From Adineta ricciae (lineage: Eukaryota; Rotifera; Eurotatoria; Adinetida; Adinetidae): a stretch of DNA of 64,000 nt. The translations under genes were made by a program, and so were the position numbers. The stretch spans positions 62,001-126,000 of the forward strand of contig CAJNOJ010000222.1 in NCBI GenBank assembly GCA_905250025.1, read 5' to 3'. The notes beneath the pieces are model-generated. The model made no database searches. It saw only the letters and a list, made by a program, of their open reading frames with translations, and was not told the DNA's origin. Positions 1 to 11,071 of this stretch are shown in pieces (position 1 is the first letter of the stretch; each line of letters opens with the position of its first letter).

Positions 1-654
1 AACGAAAAATTTTTACTCATACCTGATAAGAATGAGATAAATATTTTATATCGTTTTCCTTTGCTTTTATTAAAATTCAACTCTGTGTGAAAAGCTGTGG
101 ATAGAATAAATGACTCACATCTACCCAGGCAGACAAATCTGATTCTACGGAATTTTTACATGTTCACAATCGTACATGGTTATGCATATCAACGCGTTCT
201 TGTTGACTTTTTCCTCTGACAGGATACAGTTCGGTCAAACACTAGAGATCATTTCACTGTCCAAATTTATGTCAGAACAACTGCGTTGAAATTTCATTAG
301 TAGATAATTGTTACTCTCGAAATATCGACCGCCACCGAAGTTTCTTTCATTAATGGAAAGAACATTTTTGAAAAGTTACTCCAATCAGATCTTTTTTCAA
401 ACTATTTCTTGCTCCATTCAATCATTTGTATTATTAGCAAATTAAGTGTCGTTCGGTAGACGACTAAAATTTAAACGGTAATGTTCCATTGCTGGAAGGA
501 ATAGTGATACGTATTTTAATCAAAGTAATTTGATCTTTTCGCCTAAAAATGAATGTTCTATTAAAAACGACATTATGTTTATACTGGATGCGTAACAACT
601 TGCTAGCCTAAGGCATTCGATCAATTATTATTTGATTGAAGTATGATGATAACT
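1..654. other. Left-edge non-coding stretch
   Basis: AT-rich sequence with stops in all frames. I see no exon, RNA gene or repeat that I can support. It lies upstream of the EF-hand gene and probably contains its distal promoter. Confidence 0.5.
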
Positions 655-664
655 TTTTTCTCTC

Positions 665-674
665 TATAAATATA
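665..674 (+). promoter_or_regulatory. TATA-like box of the EF-hand gene
   Basis: TATAAATATA lies 47 bases before the proposed ATG at 722. The spacing fits a TATA box with a very short 5' leader. This is sequence evidence only. Confidence 0.45.
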
Positions 675-721
675 AGACATTCGTACGACACAAAACTACT
701 GCATTCAATACAAGACTATTC

Positions 722-1696
722 ATGGGTAACGACGCTTCTAAAGGGTGCTCAACACCGTTGAGCGATCTGGGTGCGTTTCTTCTTCCTGATCCTGAAATTT
801 GATTTTCATAACTTCAAACTCTTTTTTCGGATTAGAAATTGCTGTACTCATAGCCAATTCAAGACTTAGTGAGAAGGGTAAGGTAATATTTAAAGCAAAA
901 TCATAATCGAAAAGTTTTCCTTGATTGTATTTAGAAATTCGAGCCATGTATGACGTGCGTGAAAAGCCTTTCAGAAGTCTTTTTGCTATTCTGTTTTCCT
1001 TTCAAAGGATTTTCAAAAAAATGGTGGAGAAGGTGATGGAAAAATATCTCGCGATGAATTTGAAGAGTATTATCAAAAGACTGTTGGAATCGACGATAAA
1101 CGTGGCATCTTAGTCGAGTATTGTTTTATTATAGTTTCTTTAGATTTCTTTTCGATGATTTGTTTTTAAGTAATGCTTTTGCTGCATTTGACGCTAATCA
1201 CGATGGTTATATCAGTTTCACCGAATTTGTTTTTGCTGTTTTGGCCCATGGTAAAACGGATTTGAACGGTATATTGGATTTTTCATTCGCCGTGTAAGAA
1301 TACTGTTTGAAATACCTACGAAAATATCAAATTGATTGATCGTTTAGAATGGATACATCTGGTGATGGCCGTATTAGCTTTAATGAATTGAAAACTTATT
1401 TAGAAAAAGCGGTGACATTTGAAGAAGAAATGTAAATAATATGAAGTTCTTTGTGTTTGTTAAGATGATATTAGCAGTTGGACGTAAGGAAGCATCAACG
1501 ATTAATGTCGATCAACATGCTAAAGATATTTTCCGAGATTTTGGTCTTACTCAAGCACAGAAATTGAATAAAGAACAATTTATTCAAGGGTAAAGAACTG
1601 TTGAAATTGCCTTATTATTTTTAATAGAAATAATATTCTATATTTAGATGTACAAAGAACGAAGAACTCGCCAGTATATTTACTGAATTGAAATAA
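722..1696 (+). CDS. EF-hand calcium-binding protein, 7 exons, possible N-myristoylation
   Basis: Exons 722-770, 935-954, 1008-1117, 1171-1293, 1348-1411, 1465-1589 and 1648-1696 join without frame breaks into a 179-residue protein ending in TAA. All introns are GT-AG; the longest is 164 nt and the rest are 53-58 nt. It begins MGNDASKG, a classic N-myristoylation context as in neuronal calcium sensors and calcineurin B. Three EF loops are visible. Loop one is degenerate (GGEGDGKISRDE); loops two (DANHDGYISFTE) and three (DTSGDGRISFNE) are canonical, followed by a weaker C-terminal helical region. Overall size and layout resemble the recoverin/NCS or calcyphosin-like groups. A calcium-switched, membrane-attached sensor is inferred. 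The start was chosen because it alone gives in-phase splicing and the MGN terminus. The second copy is in block B. Confidence 0.8.
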
Positions 1697-2454
1697 ATTC
1701 ACTATTATTTAATGGCTTCCTACATAGAACTCTTCCCATTCGAATCCTTGACTTTTTTCAATAAATTACTTTTTCCGGTATAGTTCGCATAAGACTAGCA
1801 CATATATCTAACTCCACTTCGTGGCATAACTGTAGAATTCAGGTTGGAATATTTCCCAAGCTCACATGTGACTGATGCTACTTCAAGTAGGAAAATTTAT
1901 TCACTAATTAATAATCAATAAGTGTCTATTTATCATTTGAATTTCATGCCGTATGCAATTGTTCTCGATTCATTCATGCAAATTATGAGAAACATTTAGA
2001 CAATGTAATTGATACAAGGTTTCTTCTCTCACGGAAATATTTCTAAAAAATTATAAACTGGAGTTCACAAGAAATAACCAACTTAAGTAAATAAATATTC
2101 TCAGCCAAACTTCTTCGCTAAAGAATAGCTATCGTCACACTAGTTGTCACTCCCAGATCATCGACTTCGTTCGCATTGGTCCAGCTCAATCTATAAGGAG
2201 CACGAAATAATTTTTAACCGTATCATTCATACTCACATCAACACTCTCCATTTATCTTCGACATAAATTGAAAACGAATTCTTAGTATATATGCATATAT
2301 AAGTTCTGACCCGAATGCCAACTCAGAGAGAAATTTTGCAGCTGCGGGGGTTTCATTAAATATTTATTTAGAACTCAAAAGAGACTACGCAATCATGCGA
2401 ACTAATTACACACTGATCATCAACATCGTGCAGTATTTACGTAATAACTGTAAA
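1697..2454. other. Spacer between convergent genes
   Basis: Non-coding, AT-rich. It separates the 3' ends of the EF-hand gene (+) and the methyltransferase-like gene (-). It is matched, with small indels, at 9127-9853. No other feature seen. Confidence 0.5.
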
Positions 2455-3693
2455 CTAGCCTGTAGCTCGCGTAATTTCTGCCAACCATGTCGGTCGTATA
2501 TTATTGTTGGGAATACCTCGTTGATTAGATTGACTGTCGCTCCAGATAGGTACGTTACCAGCTACGGACTTTAACGCGTCGTAAGTAACAACATTCACTC
2601 CATTAGCATTGAGTTTCGCTAAAAAATTCATATAATGAGGATAATAATTCGACGTTGTCAAATACAGCTTATTGGCATAATGTAAAATTGGTACTAGGCG
2701 TGAGCATCCGTGCTCAGATTGACCAGCTTTACTAGTCACCTCGACTATACGACAAGAAAATTCTAACGTAGGTGCAAAGGTATGCCGTTTCAGCATATTA
2801 AATAATATTGAGTCATCATTTATATTGAATAATGATGATGTCTCTGATAAAAAGCGACCAACACCATCACGCACTCCTAACCATCCCGGATTATCAATAT
2901 CATCTACGATTACTATGCCGCCGTCGACAAGAAACCTTGACACAGAACATAAATCAGCATAGGTTAATAGAGTGGTATGGCCACCATCAATTGATACTAT
3001 TTGAAAACCATTCTTGCCAACTTTCTTCTGCCACCAATATTGAGCACTTGTATTATTTGAGTAAGCAGAATTCAGATCGAGTGAATTGCCTTCGTAGATG
3101 TCAACTTCATCAACAGAGACGTTCGCATATGTCTTGATGGCTTTCAAAAACTCGTTTCGATCACCATTACCCGATTGATCAATATTCAATGATTTTTTAG
3201 CAAAGACATCAACGGCAAATAGTGTTTGGTTTCCACTGCGGTGCCGAAGCAAATACAAGTAGCTAGTGAATTTACCTCTATGAACTCCAATTTCACCGAT
3301 TGCTCCATTCACTATTGGAAGATGTGTATACTGGAATTCAGCTATTAACCATAGTACAAACAGGGTATCGAACGCGAACCAACTCTGAGTCTTGTGGAAA
3401 TCAGTTAAGTAACGAGTAAACAACTGGTTACTAACGAAAAGTTTAAATTCTCTTAGTTGTTTATTGCTTGATAGTATCGAATAGCAATCTTTTCTCGTTG
3501 AGTGAGAAGTCAGATTATGATCGCTGCCTATCTTCGTGCCACGAACCATTTTTTCTTCACACCGATTAGTTGACATATGTATGAAGGGACTCTTCCAAAC
3601 AACAACGAACGAGAGCACAATAATGATACAGGTAGTTGACGTGCATAGCTTAATAGGGAATGAGATCATCACAGAGTGCGTGACTGTGCTCAC
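2455..3693 (-). CDS. Type II membrane protein with class I methyltransferase-like domain (copy A)
   Basis: Single-exon frame of 412 residues. A hydrophobic segment at about residues 18-34 follows a short N-terminus, so a type II membrane anchor with the catalytic part in the lumen or outside is likely. The rest matches the Rossmann methyltransferase pattern of the Methyltransf_24 / macrocin O-methyltransferase type. The glycine-rich SAM motif GEIGVHRGKF is at about 133-142, the acidic strand end FAVDVF near 160, IVSIDGGH near 237, and VDDIDNPGWLGVRDGV near 268. Substrate unknown. Several NxS/T sites fit a secreted-side location. Copy B is 405 residues, and a 21-nt in-frame indel between short CACAG repeats changes its N-terminus. 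Both copies are open, which suggests selection. Bacterial-type origin is possible but not tested. Confidence 0.75.
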   Translation of the reverse strand: MSTVTHSVMISFPIKLCTSTTCIIIVLSFVVVWKSPFIHMSTNRCEEKMVRGTKIGSDHNLTSHSTRKDCYSILSSNKQLREFKLFVSNQLFTRYLTDFHKTQSWFAFDTLFVLWLIAEFQYTHLPIVNGAIGEIGVHRGKFTSYLYLLRHRSGNQTLFAVDVFAKKSLNIDQSGNGDRNEFLKAIKTYANVSVDEVDIYEGNSLDLNSAYSNNTSAQYWWQKKVGKNGFQIVSIDGGHTTLLTYADLCSVSRFLVDGGIVIVDDIDNPGWLGVRDGVGRFLSETSSLFNINDDSILFNMLKRHTFAPTLEFSCRIVEVTSKAGQSEHGCSRLVPILHYANKLYLTTSNYYPHYMNFLAKLNANGVNVVTYDALKSVAGNVPIWSDSQSNQRGIPNNNIRPTWLAEITRATG

Positions 3694-5169
3694 AGTTAGT
3701 TTACTTGCGATGACGCTCTGAAAACAATAAAAATAAAAGAAAATTTAGTATTGAAACAACATAGGGAATAATCAAGCCAATGCAGAAAAACAATCTGCAG
3801 AATGATGGTGGATAGTTTAGTAAAGTTGATATCTTTATGATTAGATATTTATGCGATGCGTACATGGAGTCGTCTTTCTAGTGTCAGCATTCGAGAGACC
3901 AGTAAAATTCGTTGCCGCACTGATGTTGCGGATAGTGGTGTAACTAGGATTTGACAGATGGCCGGGCGACATCCTAATATTTTTTAAAATTTACTCTTTT
4001 TAGTAATTAAGAGTGTATCAGATGAAATGAGCCTCTCAATATTCTTGCAGATATCCGTTCGAGTTTCAATCGTGCATAGTTGCATTTTTTCAAAAAGTAA
4101 GCTATGAATTCATCTAGAAAATTCTTATTAAACAAATTCTTTCGATAAACGATTATGAGTTGTTTACTTTCTGATGGCACCGAGAATTGTAACAGTTTTC
4201 TTTTCTCGAGATTGCTATTATTTTATCTAAAATTTACCTCATTATAAAGCATTGCTCAGGTCAGCTACTACCGTAGTATGATAGATTTTCTAGTAATTTT
4301 GCACATTTTTAAACAAAAACAAGATTTCTGAGAATTTACGATAAACACGTATAGCTAGCAGGGCAGGGCAGGGCAACTTTTTGAAACCGCCCTGCCCTGT
4401 GGTCATCTCTGTTCTGAATGACACTTTAAAATCTCCTATACTACCCAACCAGTATTATCGCTGATTTACATAAACTCGTCTTATGCTTTGGATGTAGCCT
4501 ACCACTATAGTTTTTACACTTTGATGTTTTTATATTCGTGCACGACTGTATCTTTCTGCGTCAGAGGTATTCACAGGGCACATTTTTCCTGTCTTGTCCT
4601 GTCCTGCAGGGCGAACGGCAGGACTGAATTCGAAAAGACGCTTTGATCTATGAAACCTCTGTTTCAAGTACCGCATACAGAACGAAAATAATTCAACCAA
4701 GAATAATGATTTTAGCAGTCAGATCTGTTCGAACATTTTCTGCTATGATTAGCCGTCAATTTAATTGAATATAAATTCGAGAGTGAAGATACGAGAGTAG
4801 GAAGCATATGTACGCATCAATATCATTCTAACCTATATTCTTACCTCATACAGTGAATAAGAAACTCAAAGAAAAGCGTTCAAGCGATTACCACCTTTTA
4901 GTGAGACATAATTTAATCCGAACTTACTGTTGTTTCCAAAGTGTCGTCTTCCAAATGAGAATATAACGCCGTTGTACACAATCGCGACTTCTGTTCGTTG
5001 TTTTTTTTCCTTTGTTTGCTTTACCTATATTTTTGCTGCTCTCTCACATTTTGTCTGTTCGGTGATCGCTGTTTCTCGTTTCGATTGAATCGTCACGGAC
5101 GAGCAATCAAAGCTGTGTATAATCTATTCCACATTGCCATCAATCAAATATAACTGAGATGCAGCTTAT
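3694..5169. other. Long intergenic stretch with a GC-rich inverted pair
   Basis: No gene recognised. The notable part is 4358-4625: a (GCAGG) run at the left and a run that is similar when reverse-complemented at 4595-4609, with a short local hairpin (GGGCAGGG against CCCTGCCC) at 4361-4399. Block B carries a decayed version near 11784-12030. Confidence 0.45.
4358..4625. repeat. Possible small foldback (MITE-like) element
   Basis: The left end GCAGGGCAGGGCAGG is matched, with three differences, by the reverse complement of 4595-4609. The roughly 240 bases between have no coding frame. I could not define target-site duplications, so a short non-autonomous element is only one reading; a GC-rich hairpin of other origin is equally possible. 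Confidence 0.25.
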
Positions 5170-5447
5170 AAATGGACACGTCGATCGAATGATGAGGGTG
5201 CGTGAGAGCGTTCGTCGCATCCATTCGATAGTTTGGAGTGTTTGCTCAGCTGCACAGATCTGATTGGAATATCCAGAGGCGAATTGAAGAAGCGGGTTCT
5301 AAACATGCGCAAAAATATTGTGCCGTTCAGCCTCTAATAGTTCTGTACGAAGGAATAAGATTAAATACGACTACAATTCAGAATTATCAGTTATATAATA
5401 ATCGATTTTATTTTTGTCAATGGATGCGAAATTTACTGCGAAAATGA
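5170..5447 (+). CDS. Small open frame conserved in both copies, function unknown
   Basis: A frame ending in ...FCQWMRNLLRK is also open in block B at 12571-12813, where it ends FCQWMRNLFRK. Most differences between copies are substitutions. The 5' parts differ: A carries about 40 extra bases, and a continuous frame in A starts only at 5238. No domain, signal peptide or membrane segment. It may be a chance frame; the support is the open frame surviving in two diverged copies. Confidence 0.2.
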
Positions 5448-5479
5448 GCTCCCTTTCTAAAATTGACTCCTTTTTTTAT

Positions 5480-5862
5480 TCACAAATCAAATCTTGAGAT
5501 TCGACCATTTCTAAAATCAGCAACATACAGGTTGCCTCCGTCATCAAGTGATAAACCAAGGAGACGACAAAACTGATTTGATTCTTCACCTTCTTGATTT
5601 CCCTCACATCAACGCATTACTCGATGATTCTCTTGATCTGCGGCAAAGATTTGACATGGGAAACGTAGAAAAATCCATATGTGTCCATTATCAAGGCATG
5701 GCACGAAATGTTGTCGATGCGAGTTTTTTCTTGATTTAGATTCCACCAGCGCATCTGTTGGTTAATTCGATGATTTGAATAATCCGCAATGAAAACAGCT
5801 TGAATTTGATTAACATAAATTCTATATGAAGCCAAAAGACTCGGTTCAATTTGCTCCAGCCG
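5480..5862 (-). pseudogene. Decayed NHL-repeat gene fragment (copy A)
   Basis: On the minus strand two NHL blades are readable. One contains IYVNQIQAVFIADYSNHRIN and the other ends GGNLYVADFRNGRISRFDL followed by TGA. The text between them is frameshifted and enlarged compared with copy B. In intact bdelloid proteins of this kind these would be the last blades of a beta-propeller. Upstream blades cannot be read, so this looks like a 3' remnant. Confidence 0.65.
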
Positions 5863-6704
5863 CGATTTTCGTAGTCTGCTTCCCGTTGTTCAAATTTATT
5901 TCTTCTAACTGAGTTCTCGCCGGACTTTTTTTCGTTTTGAATTGATTGTGAATCACAAAAACAAAAGGAAACTTTCTGCAAGTCTGTGTATACGTGAAAA
6001 ACGTGAAAGGAAAAAAGAATTAAATTTGCGATTAACAAAGAAAAGAAAAATTCTGTATTGTCCAAATGTCACTATCATCTCCAACTGACGGACATTGGAT
6101 GATGTTCATTCAATCTGTTATGACATGTAATTCGTTTTGACTTCTAGCTGATTGAAAGCAAAAGACGGAGAAAGATTTTTCGTGTTTATGGAGAACACAA
6201 GGAATCTTCGATATCGAAAGAGTTGATGCATGAAGAGAAAGAAACAACTATTCTTTTAAATAGAAACAAGTTTGAAAGCATTTACTTTCTCATCATAAAA
6301 CTTCTCCGTTTAATGCGTTATAGCTGTCTGACTGGACGAATGATAATAAAGCAAATGGCTATACTCACACATTGTTCCTGGAAATCGTTGAAACGTTCGT
6401 TGTTCAAAGGATAGTTTTATAGCAAAGAGCGGTAGATGTTAATGAGTGTGATAAAACTGTTGACGTATAAGTGAAAAATATATCGAATAGATAAGCAAAT
6501 TTGGCCCGAAAATATTCAAATCGATAATATTAGAAAATGCGAGTAGTTCGAGCGGAAATCAAGCGTAGCGTGAATAGTTGCTCTATATTGTATCAAACAA
6601 ACTGCCAAACGTTTTTGTATCGAATTGAACTAATAATTCAGCTTACTTCACATTCTTTCCTCTTTGGAGAAAACGACACTAGCTTAGCAGCAATTTATAT
6701 ATAA
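5863..6704. other. Intergenic stretch upstream of the first receptor
   Basis: No supported gene. Open frames here are not preserved in the homologous stretch 13131-13915. It probably holds decayed 5' parts of the NHL remnant and the receptor promoter. Confidence 0.4.
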
Positions 6705-6719
6705 TTATGTTCCATATAA
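6705..6719 (+). promoter_or_regulatory. TATA-like box of receptor copy A
   Basis: TTATATATAATTATG lies about 35-48 bases before the ATG at 6753 and is identical in copy B near 13916-13930, although the coding parts have decayed. Confidence 0.35.
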
Positions 6720-6752
6720 ATGTAAGACTTTAGTTCCGTTTTTGTTCTCACA

Positions 6753-7698
6753 ATGAGTTCAAACAGTTTAGAAATTTTCGACGACAAAAAACATATTCTT
6801 CATCGAATAAAGCTTTTTATCTTAATTGTGCTGGAAATTCCAGCAGTTATCATTAGTCTTTTGATTTTCGTCTTCTTCATCACACATCGTTCTGCGTTGA
6901 AAAATCTTCAAAATCAAGCTTTCTTAGTTTTACTAGCCGCCAACTTCATAGAATTAGCCACCAGTATACCGATGACTATAAATTTCTTCCAATTTTCCTA
7001 CGTTTATCCAACAACAGCAGTTTACTGTACGTGGTGGACATTTCTCGCGTATAGCCTTGCTGTCATCGGTGAGTTTCTGATGGCGACCATTTCCGTACAA
7101 CGGCACACACTTATATTTCAACCACAAACATCACAAGTGTCTTTTAAACGCTGTATAGTATATCATCTATCCAATTGTGTTTTACATATTCGCGACTTTT
7201 TTTTATACATGTGACGGTACTCAATGGGATTTTCAAGAAAATGAGTGTGGCTTCGCAAACTGTTATTTCGTATATGACAACATTCTGAGCACATTCGACT
7301 GGGCAATGAATAATGGTGTTCCAATGGTGGTTATTTTCGTGGCCAATGTCACCCTCGTCATACGAGTGGTTAGGAACAAATATCGTCGCCAACGACTTGT
7401 TACTTGGCGAAAACATCGACGAATGACTATACAGTTATTGAGTATATCCAGTCTTTTTCTAATTGCCTGGTCACCGAGTCTGGTCATTGCACTCATTCAA
7501 TAATTATTTTCTCCGGATTTTGCACTACAAATTCAACTGGATTATATAACCGAGCTGATTTACCTTGCATGTCTCTTATTACCTTGGGTGTGCGTCGGTG
7601 TACTACCAGAATTTATTAAATGGATTGCGAAGTTTTTACACTGCGGAGCAACAGCAGACAATGTCATTCGACCAGTTACAAATAATATTCAAATATAA
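6753..7698 (+). pseudogene. Rhodopsin-like 7TM receptor, inactivated (copy A)
   Basis: The N-terminal part reads as a class A-like receptor: TM1 around ILIVLEIPAVIISLLIFVFF, a following NLQNQAFLVLLAANF helix, a conserved VYCTWW segment before TM3, and VQRHTLIF where an E/DRY-type motif is expected. At about 7169 a 23-nt segment present in copy B is missing between CATCTA-type repeats, which shifts the frame before TM4-TM5. A second lesion is the stop TAA at 7501-7503 (CAA in copy B). Past it the frame is readable to TM7 and ends at 7696-7698. Ligand unknown. None of its lesions is shared with copy B. Confidence 0.75.
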
Positions 7699-8023
7699 GT
7701 TCATCTTCAAGGTACTGCGATGCCTATACTCTGCCCCTTGGTAACTTAAATAAAACAAGAAAAATGGATCCTGTTATCATGCATTCGAATTGCGCAGTAT
7801 AAACGACTTTTCTTATTTCAATTACTCTAACACCTCTCTTCTTTCGCTCGCTTCTTATCGTTCTCAATATCAAAGCTAACAGTAGTTTTTTTTAACCTCA
7901 TTCTCACGTTTTTTTTTCTTTCTTTTTTTCTTATCTGCTTTATATAAATACAGCAATTTGGTATCTTTCAAGGCATTTATTCGTTATTTCTTCTCGAGAT
8001 TTCGTTCGTTAATAAATACATCC
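7699..8023. other. Spacer with pyrimidine-rich tracts
   Basis: Non-coding; T-rich runs around 7886-7935 precede the start of the VioB-like gene. The equivalent in block B is 14924-15241. No other feature seen. Confidence 0.5.
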
Positions 8024-8355
8024 ATGGATGATAAACGCAAACAACAATCAATCAACAACTTGCTGAAGGAGAATGAGCCCAAAAGATTTGCAAAAGGTAA
8101 TTAAACTATTCTTGATGAAAGCTGCTAATACCTCTAATTATTCGAAATGTTTAACCGTAAATAAAAATCGACTTAAATAAAACACACTTCTATTGATATA
8201 GATTCACCTGTACCACCAAAGCAACAAAACGAAAGCTATCAACTCTTAGTCAAGTTGCTTCAAGAGGCGTGCCATCTCGAACATTGCTTGTTGAATTCGT
8301 ATTTATATACAGCATGCTCGATCAAGAGTACACCTGACGAATTTGAAAAGATCGA
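8024..8355 (+). CDS. VioB/RebD-type protein, 5' part (block A)
   Basis: Exon 1 is 8024-8096, beginning MDDKRKQQSINN, followed by an intron 8097-8201. Exon 2 starts at 8202 and is cut by the N at 8356. The last 221 bases are the same as the start of block C, so the gene continues at 15796. The start was chosen because the ATG sits shortly after a pyrimidine-rich stretch, the frame splices in phase, and the same ATG exists in copy B. Confidence 0.7.
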
Positions 8356-8356
8356 N
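8356..8356. other. Scaffold join (single N) A/B
   Basis: A lone N. The left side stops inside exon 2 of the VioB-like gene. The right side starts at the splice acceptor of EF-hand exon 2, equivalent to A position 927. Blocks A and B end on the same bases, as two arms of one bubble would. Confidence 0.85.
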
Positions 8357-8364
8357 GTATTTAG

Positions 8365-9126
8365 TAATTCGAGCCATGTATGACGTGCGTGAAAAGACTT
8401 TCAGAAGTCTTTTTGCTATTGTGTTTTCCTTTCAAAGGATTTTCAAAAAAATGGTGGAGAAGGTGATGGAAAAATATCTCGCGATGAATTTGAAGAGTAT
8501 TATCAAAAGACTGTTGGAATCGATGATAAACGTGGCATCTTAGTCGAGTATTGTTTTATTATAGCTTCTTTAGATTTCTCTTCGATGATTTGTTTTTAAG
8601 TAATGCTTTCGCTGCATTTGACGCTAATCACGATGGTTATATCAGTTTCACCGAATTTGTTTTTGCTGTTTTGGCCCATGGTAAAACGGATTTGAACGGT
8701 ATATTGGACTTTTCATTTGCCGTGTAAGAATACTGTTTGAAATCGCTACGAAAATATCAAATTGATTGATCGTTTAGAATGGATACATCTGGTGATGGCC
8801 GTATCAGCTTTAATGAATTGAAAACTTATTTAGAAAAAGCGGTGACATTTGAAGAAGAAATGTAAATAATATGAAGTTCTTTGTGTTTATTAAGATGATA
8901 TTAGCAATTGGGCGTAAAGAAGCATCAACGATTAATGTCGATCAACATGCTAAAGACATTTTCCGAGATTTTGGTCTTACTCAAACACAGAAATTGAATA
9001 AAGAACAATTTATTCAAGGGTAAAGAAATGTTGAAATTGCCTTATTATTTTTAATAGAAATAATGTTCTTTATTTAGATGTACAAAGAACAAAGAACTCG
9101 CCAGTATATTTACTGAATTGAAATAA
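8365..9126 (+). CDS. EF-hand protein, copy B, exon 1 missing at the join
   Basis: Exons 2-7 correspond to block A shifted by 7430 bases (exon 2 at 8365-8384, stop at 9124-9126) and all splice sites are kept. The two canonical EF loops are unchanged. The myristoylation exon is absent only because the block starts inside the preceding intron. The copy looks functional apart from the truncation. Confidence 0.7.
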
Positions 9127-9853
9127 ATTCACTATTATCTAACGGTTTCCTACATAGAACTCGTCTCATTCGAATCCTTGACTTTTTTCAATAAATTACT
9201 TTTTCTGGTATAGTTCGCATCAAACCAGCACATATATCTAACTCCACTTCGTGGCATAACTAGAATTCAGGTTGGAATATCTCCCAAGCTCACATGTGAC
9301 TGATGCTACTTCAAGTAGAAAATTTTATTCACTGATTAATAATCAATAAGTGTCTATTTATCATTTGAATTTCATACCGTATGCAAATTATGAGAAACAT
9401 TCAGACAATGTAATTGATACTAGGTTTCTTCTCTCACAGAAATATTTCTAAAAAAACTATAAACTGGAGTTCACAAAAAATAACCAACTTAAATAAATAT
9501 TCTCAGCCAAGCTTCTTCGCTAAAGAATAGATATCGTTACACTAATTGTCACTCACAGATCGTCGACTTCGTTCGCATTAATCCAGTTCAATCTATAAGG
9601 AGCACGAAATAATTATTAACCGTATCATACATAATCACATCAACACTCTTCATTTATCTTCGACAAAAATTGAAAACGAATTCTTAGTATATATGCATAT
9701 AAATTATGACCCGAATACCAACTCACAGAGAAATCTTGCAGCTGCGAGGGCTCATAAAATATTTATTCAGAACTCAAAAGAAACTACGCAATCATGCGAA
9801 CTAATTACACACTGCTCATCAACATAGTGCAGTATTTACGTAATAGCTGTAAA
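9127..9853. other. Spacer between convergent genes, copy B
   Basis: Matches 1697-2454 with small indels; no feature seen. Confidence 0.5.
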
Positions 9854-11071
9854 CTAGCTTGTAGCTCGTGTAATTTCTGCCAACCATGTCGATCGTATAT
9901 TATCGTTGGAAGTACCTCGTTTCTTAGATTGACTATCGCTCCAGATAGGTATGTTACCAGCTACGGACTTTAATGCGTTGTAAGTAACAACATTCACTCC
10001 GTTAGCATTGAGTTTCGCTAAAAAATTCATATAATGAGGATAATAATTCGACGTTGTCAAATACAGCTTATTAGCATAAAGTAAAATTGGTACTAGACGT
10101 GAGCATCCATGCTCAGATTTACCAGCTTTGCTAGTCACCTTGACTATACGACAAGAAAATTCAAACGTAGGTGCAAAAGTATGCCGCTTCAGCATATTAA
10201 ACAATACTAGGTCATCATTTGTATTGAATAATGATGATGTCTCTGATAAAAAGCGACCAACACCATCACGCACTCCTAACCATCCCGGATTATCAATATC
10301 ATCTACTATTACTATGCCGCCGTCGACAAGAAACTTTGACACAGAACATAAATCAGCATAGGTTAATAGAGTGGTATGGCCACCATCAATTGATACTATT
10401 TGAAAGCCATTCTTGCCAACTTTTTTCTGCCACCAATGATGAGCACTTGTATTATTTGAGTAAGCAGAATTCAGATCGAGTGAATTGCCTTCGTAAATGT
10501 CAACTTCATCAACAGAGACATTCGCATATGTCTTAATGGCTTTCAAAAACTCGTTTCGATCACCATTACCGGATTGATCAATATTCAAGGATTTTTTAGC
10601 AAAGACATCAGCAGCAAATAGTGTTTGGTTTCCATTGCGGTGGCGAAGCAAATACAAGTAGCTAGTGAATTTACCTCTATGAACTCCAATTTCACCGATT
10701 GCTCCATTCACTATTGAAAGATGTGTATACTGGAATTCAGCTATTAACCATAGTACAAACAGGGTATCGAACGCGAACCAACTTTCAGTCTTGTGGAAAT
10801 CAGTTAAGTAACTGGTAAATAACTGGTTACTAACGAAAAGTTTAAACTCTTGTAGTTGTTTATTGCTTGATAATGTCGAATAGCAATCTTTTGCCGTTGG
10901 GTGAAAAGTCAGATTATGATCGCTGACTATCTTCGCGTCACGAAGCATTTTTTCTTCACACCGATCAGTTGACATATGTATGAAGGGACTCTTCCACACA
11001 ACAACGAACGAGAGCACAATAATGATGAAGGTAGCTGACTTGCATAGCTTAATAGGGAATGAGATCATCAC
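9854..11071 (-). CDS. Type II membrane methyltransferase-like protein (copy B)
   Basis: 405 residues, open throughout. SAM motif GEIGVHRGKF, IVSIDGGH and VDDIDNPGWLGVRDGV are all kept, as is the N-terminal anchor (ATFIIIVLSFVVVW). Differences from copy A are mostly conservative and scattered. It begins MMISF because the 21-nt stretch that lengthens copy A is absent. Confidence 0.75.
   Translation of the reverse strand: MMISFPIKLCKSATFIIIVLSFVVVWKSPFIHMSTDRCEEKMLRDAKIVSDHNLTFHPTAKDCYSTLSSNKQLQEFKLFVSNQLFTSYLTDFHKTESWFAFDTLFVLWLIAEFQYTHLSIVNGAIGEIGVHRGKFTSYLYLLRHRNGNQTLFAADVFAKKSLNIDQSGNGDRNEFLKAIKTYANVSVDEVDIYEGNSLDLNSAYSNNTSAHHWWQKKVGKNGFQIVSIDGGHTTLLTYADLCSVSKFLVDGGIVIVDDIDNPGWLGVRDGVGRFLSETSSLFNTNDDLVLFNMLKRHTFAPTFEFSCRIVKVTSKAGKSEHGCSRLVPILLYANKLYLTTSNYYPHYMNFLAKLNANGVNVVTYNALKSVAGNIPIWSDSQSKKRGTSNDNIRSTWLAEITRATS

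Noticed and set aside
738-947. Minus-strand frame of 69 codons over the EF-hand 5' end
   Set aside because: It overlaps exon 1, intron 1 and exon 2 of the EF-hand gene in antisense, and has no domain.
2832-3137. Plus-strand frame of 101 codons, also in copy B
   Set aside because: Antisense shadow of the methyltransferase-like gene.
5736-6065. Minus-strand frame of 109 codons
   Set aside because: Not kept open in block B, and overlaps the NHL remnant in another frame.
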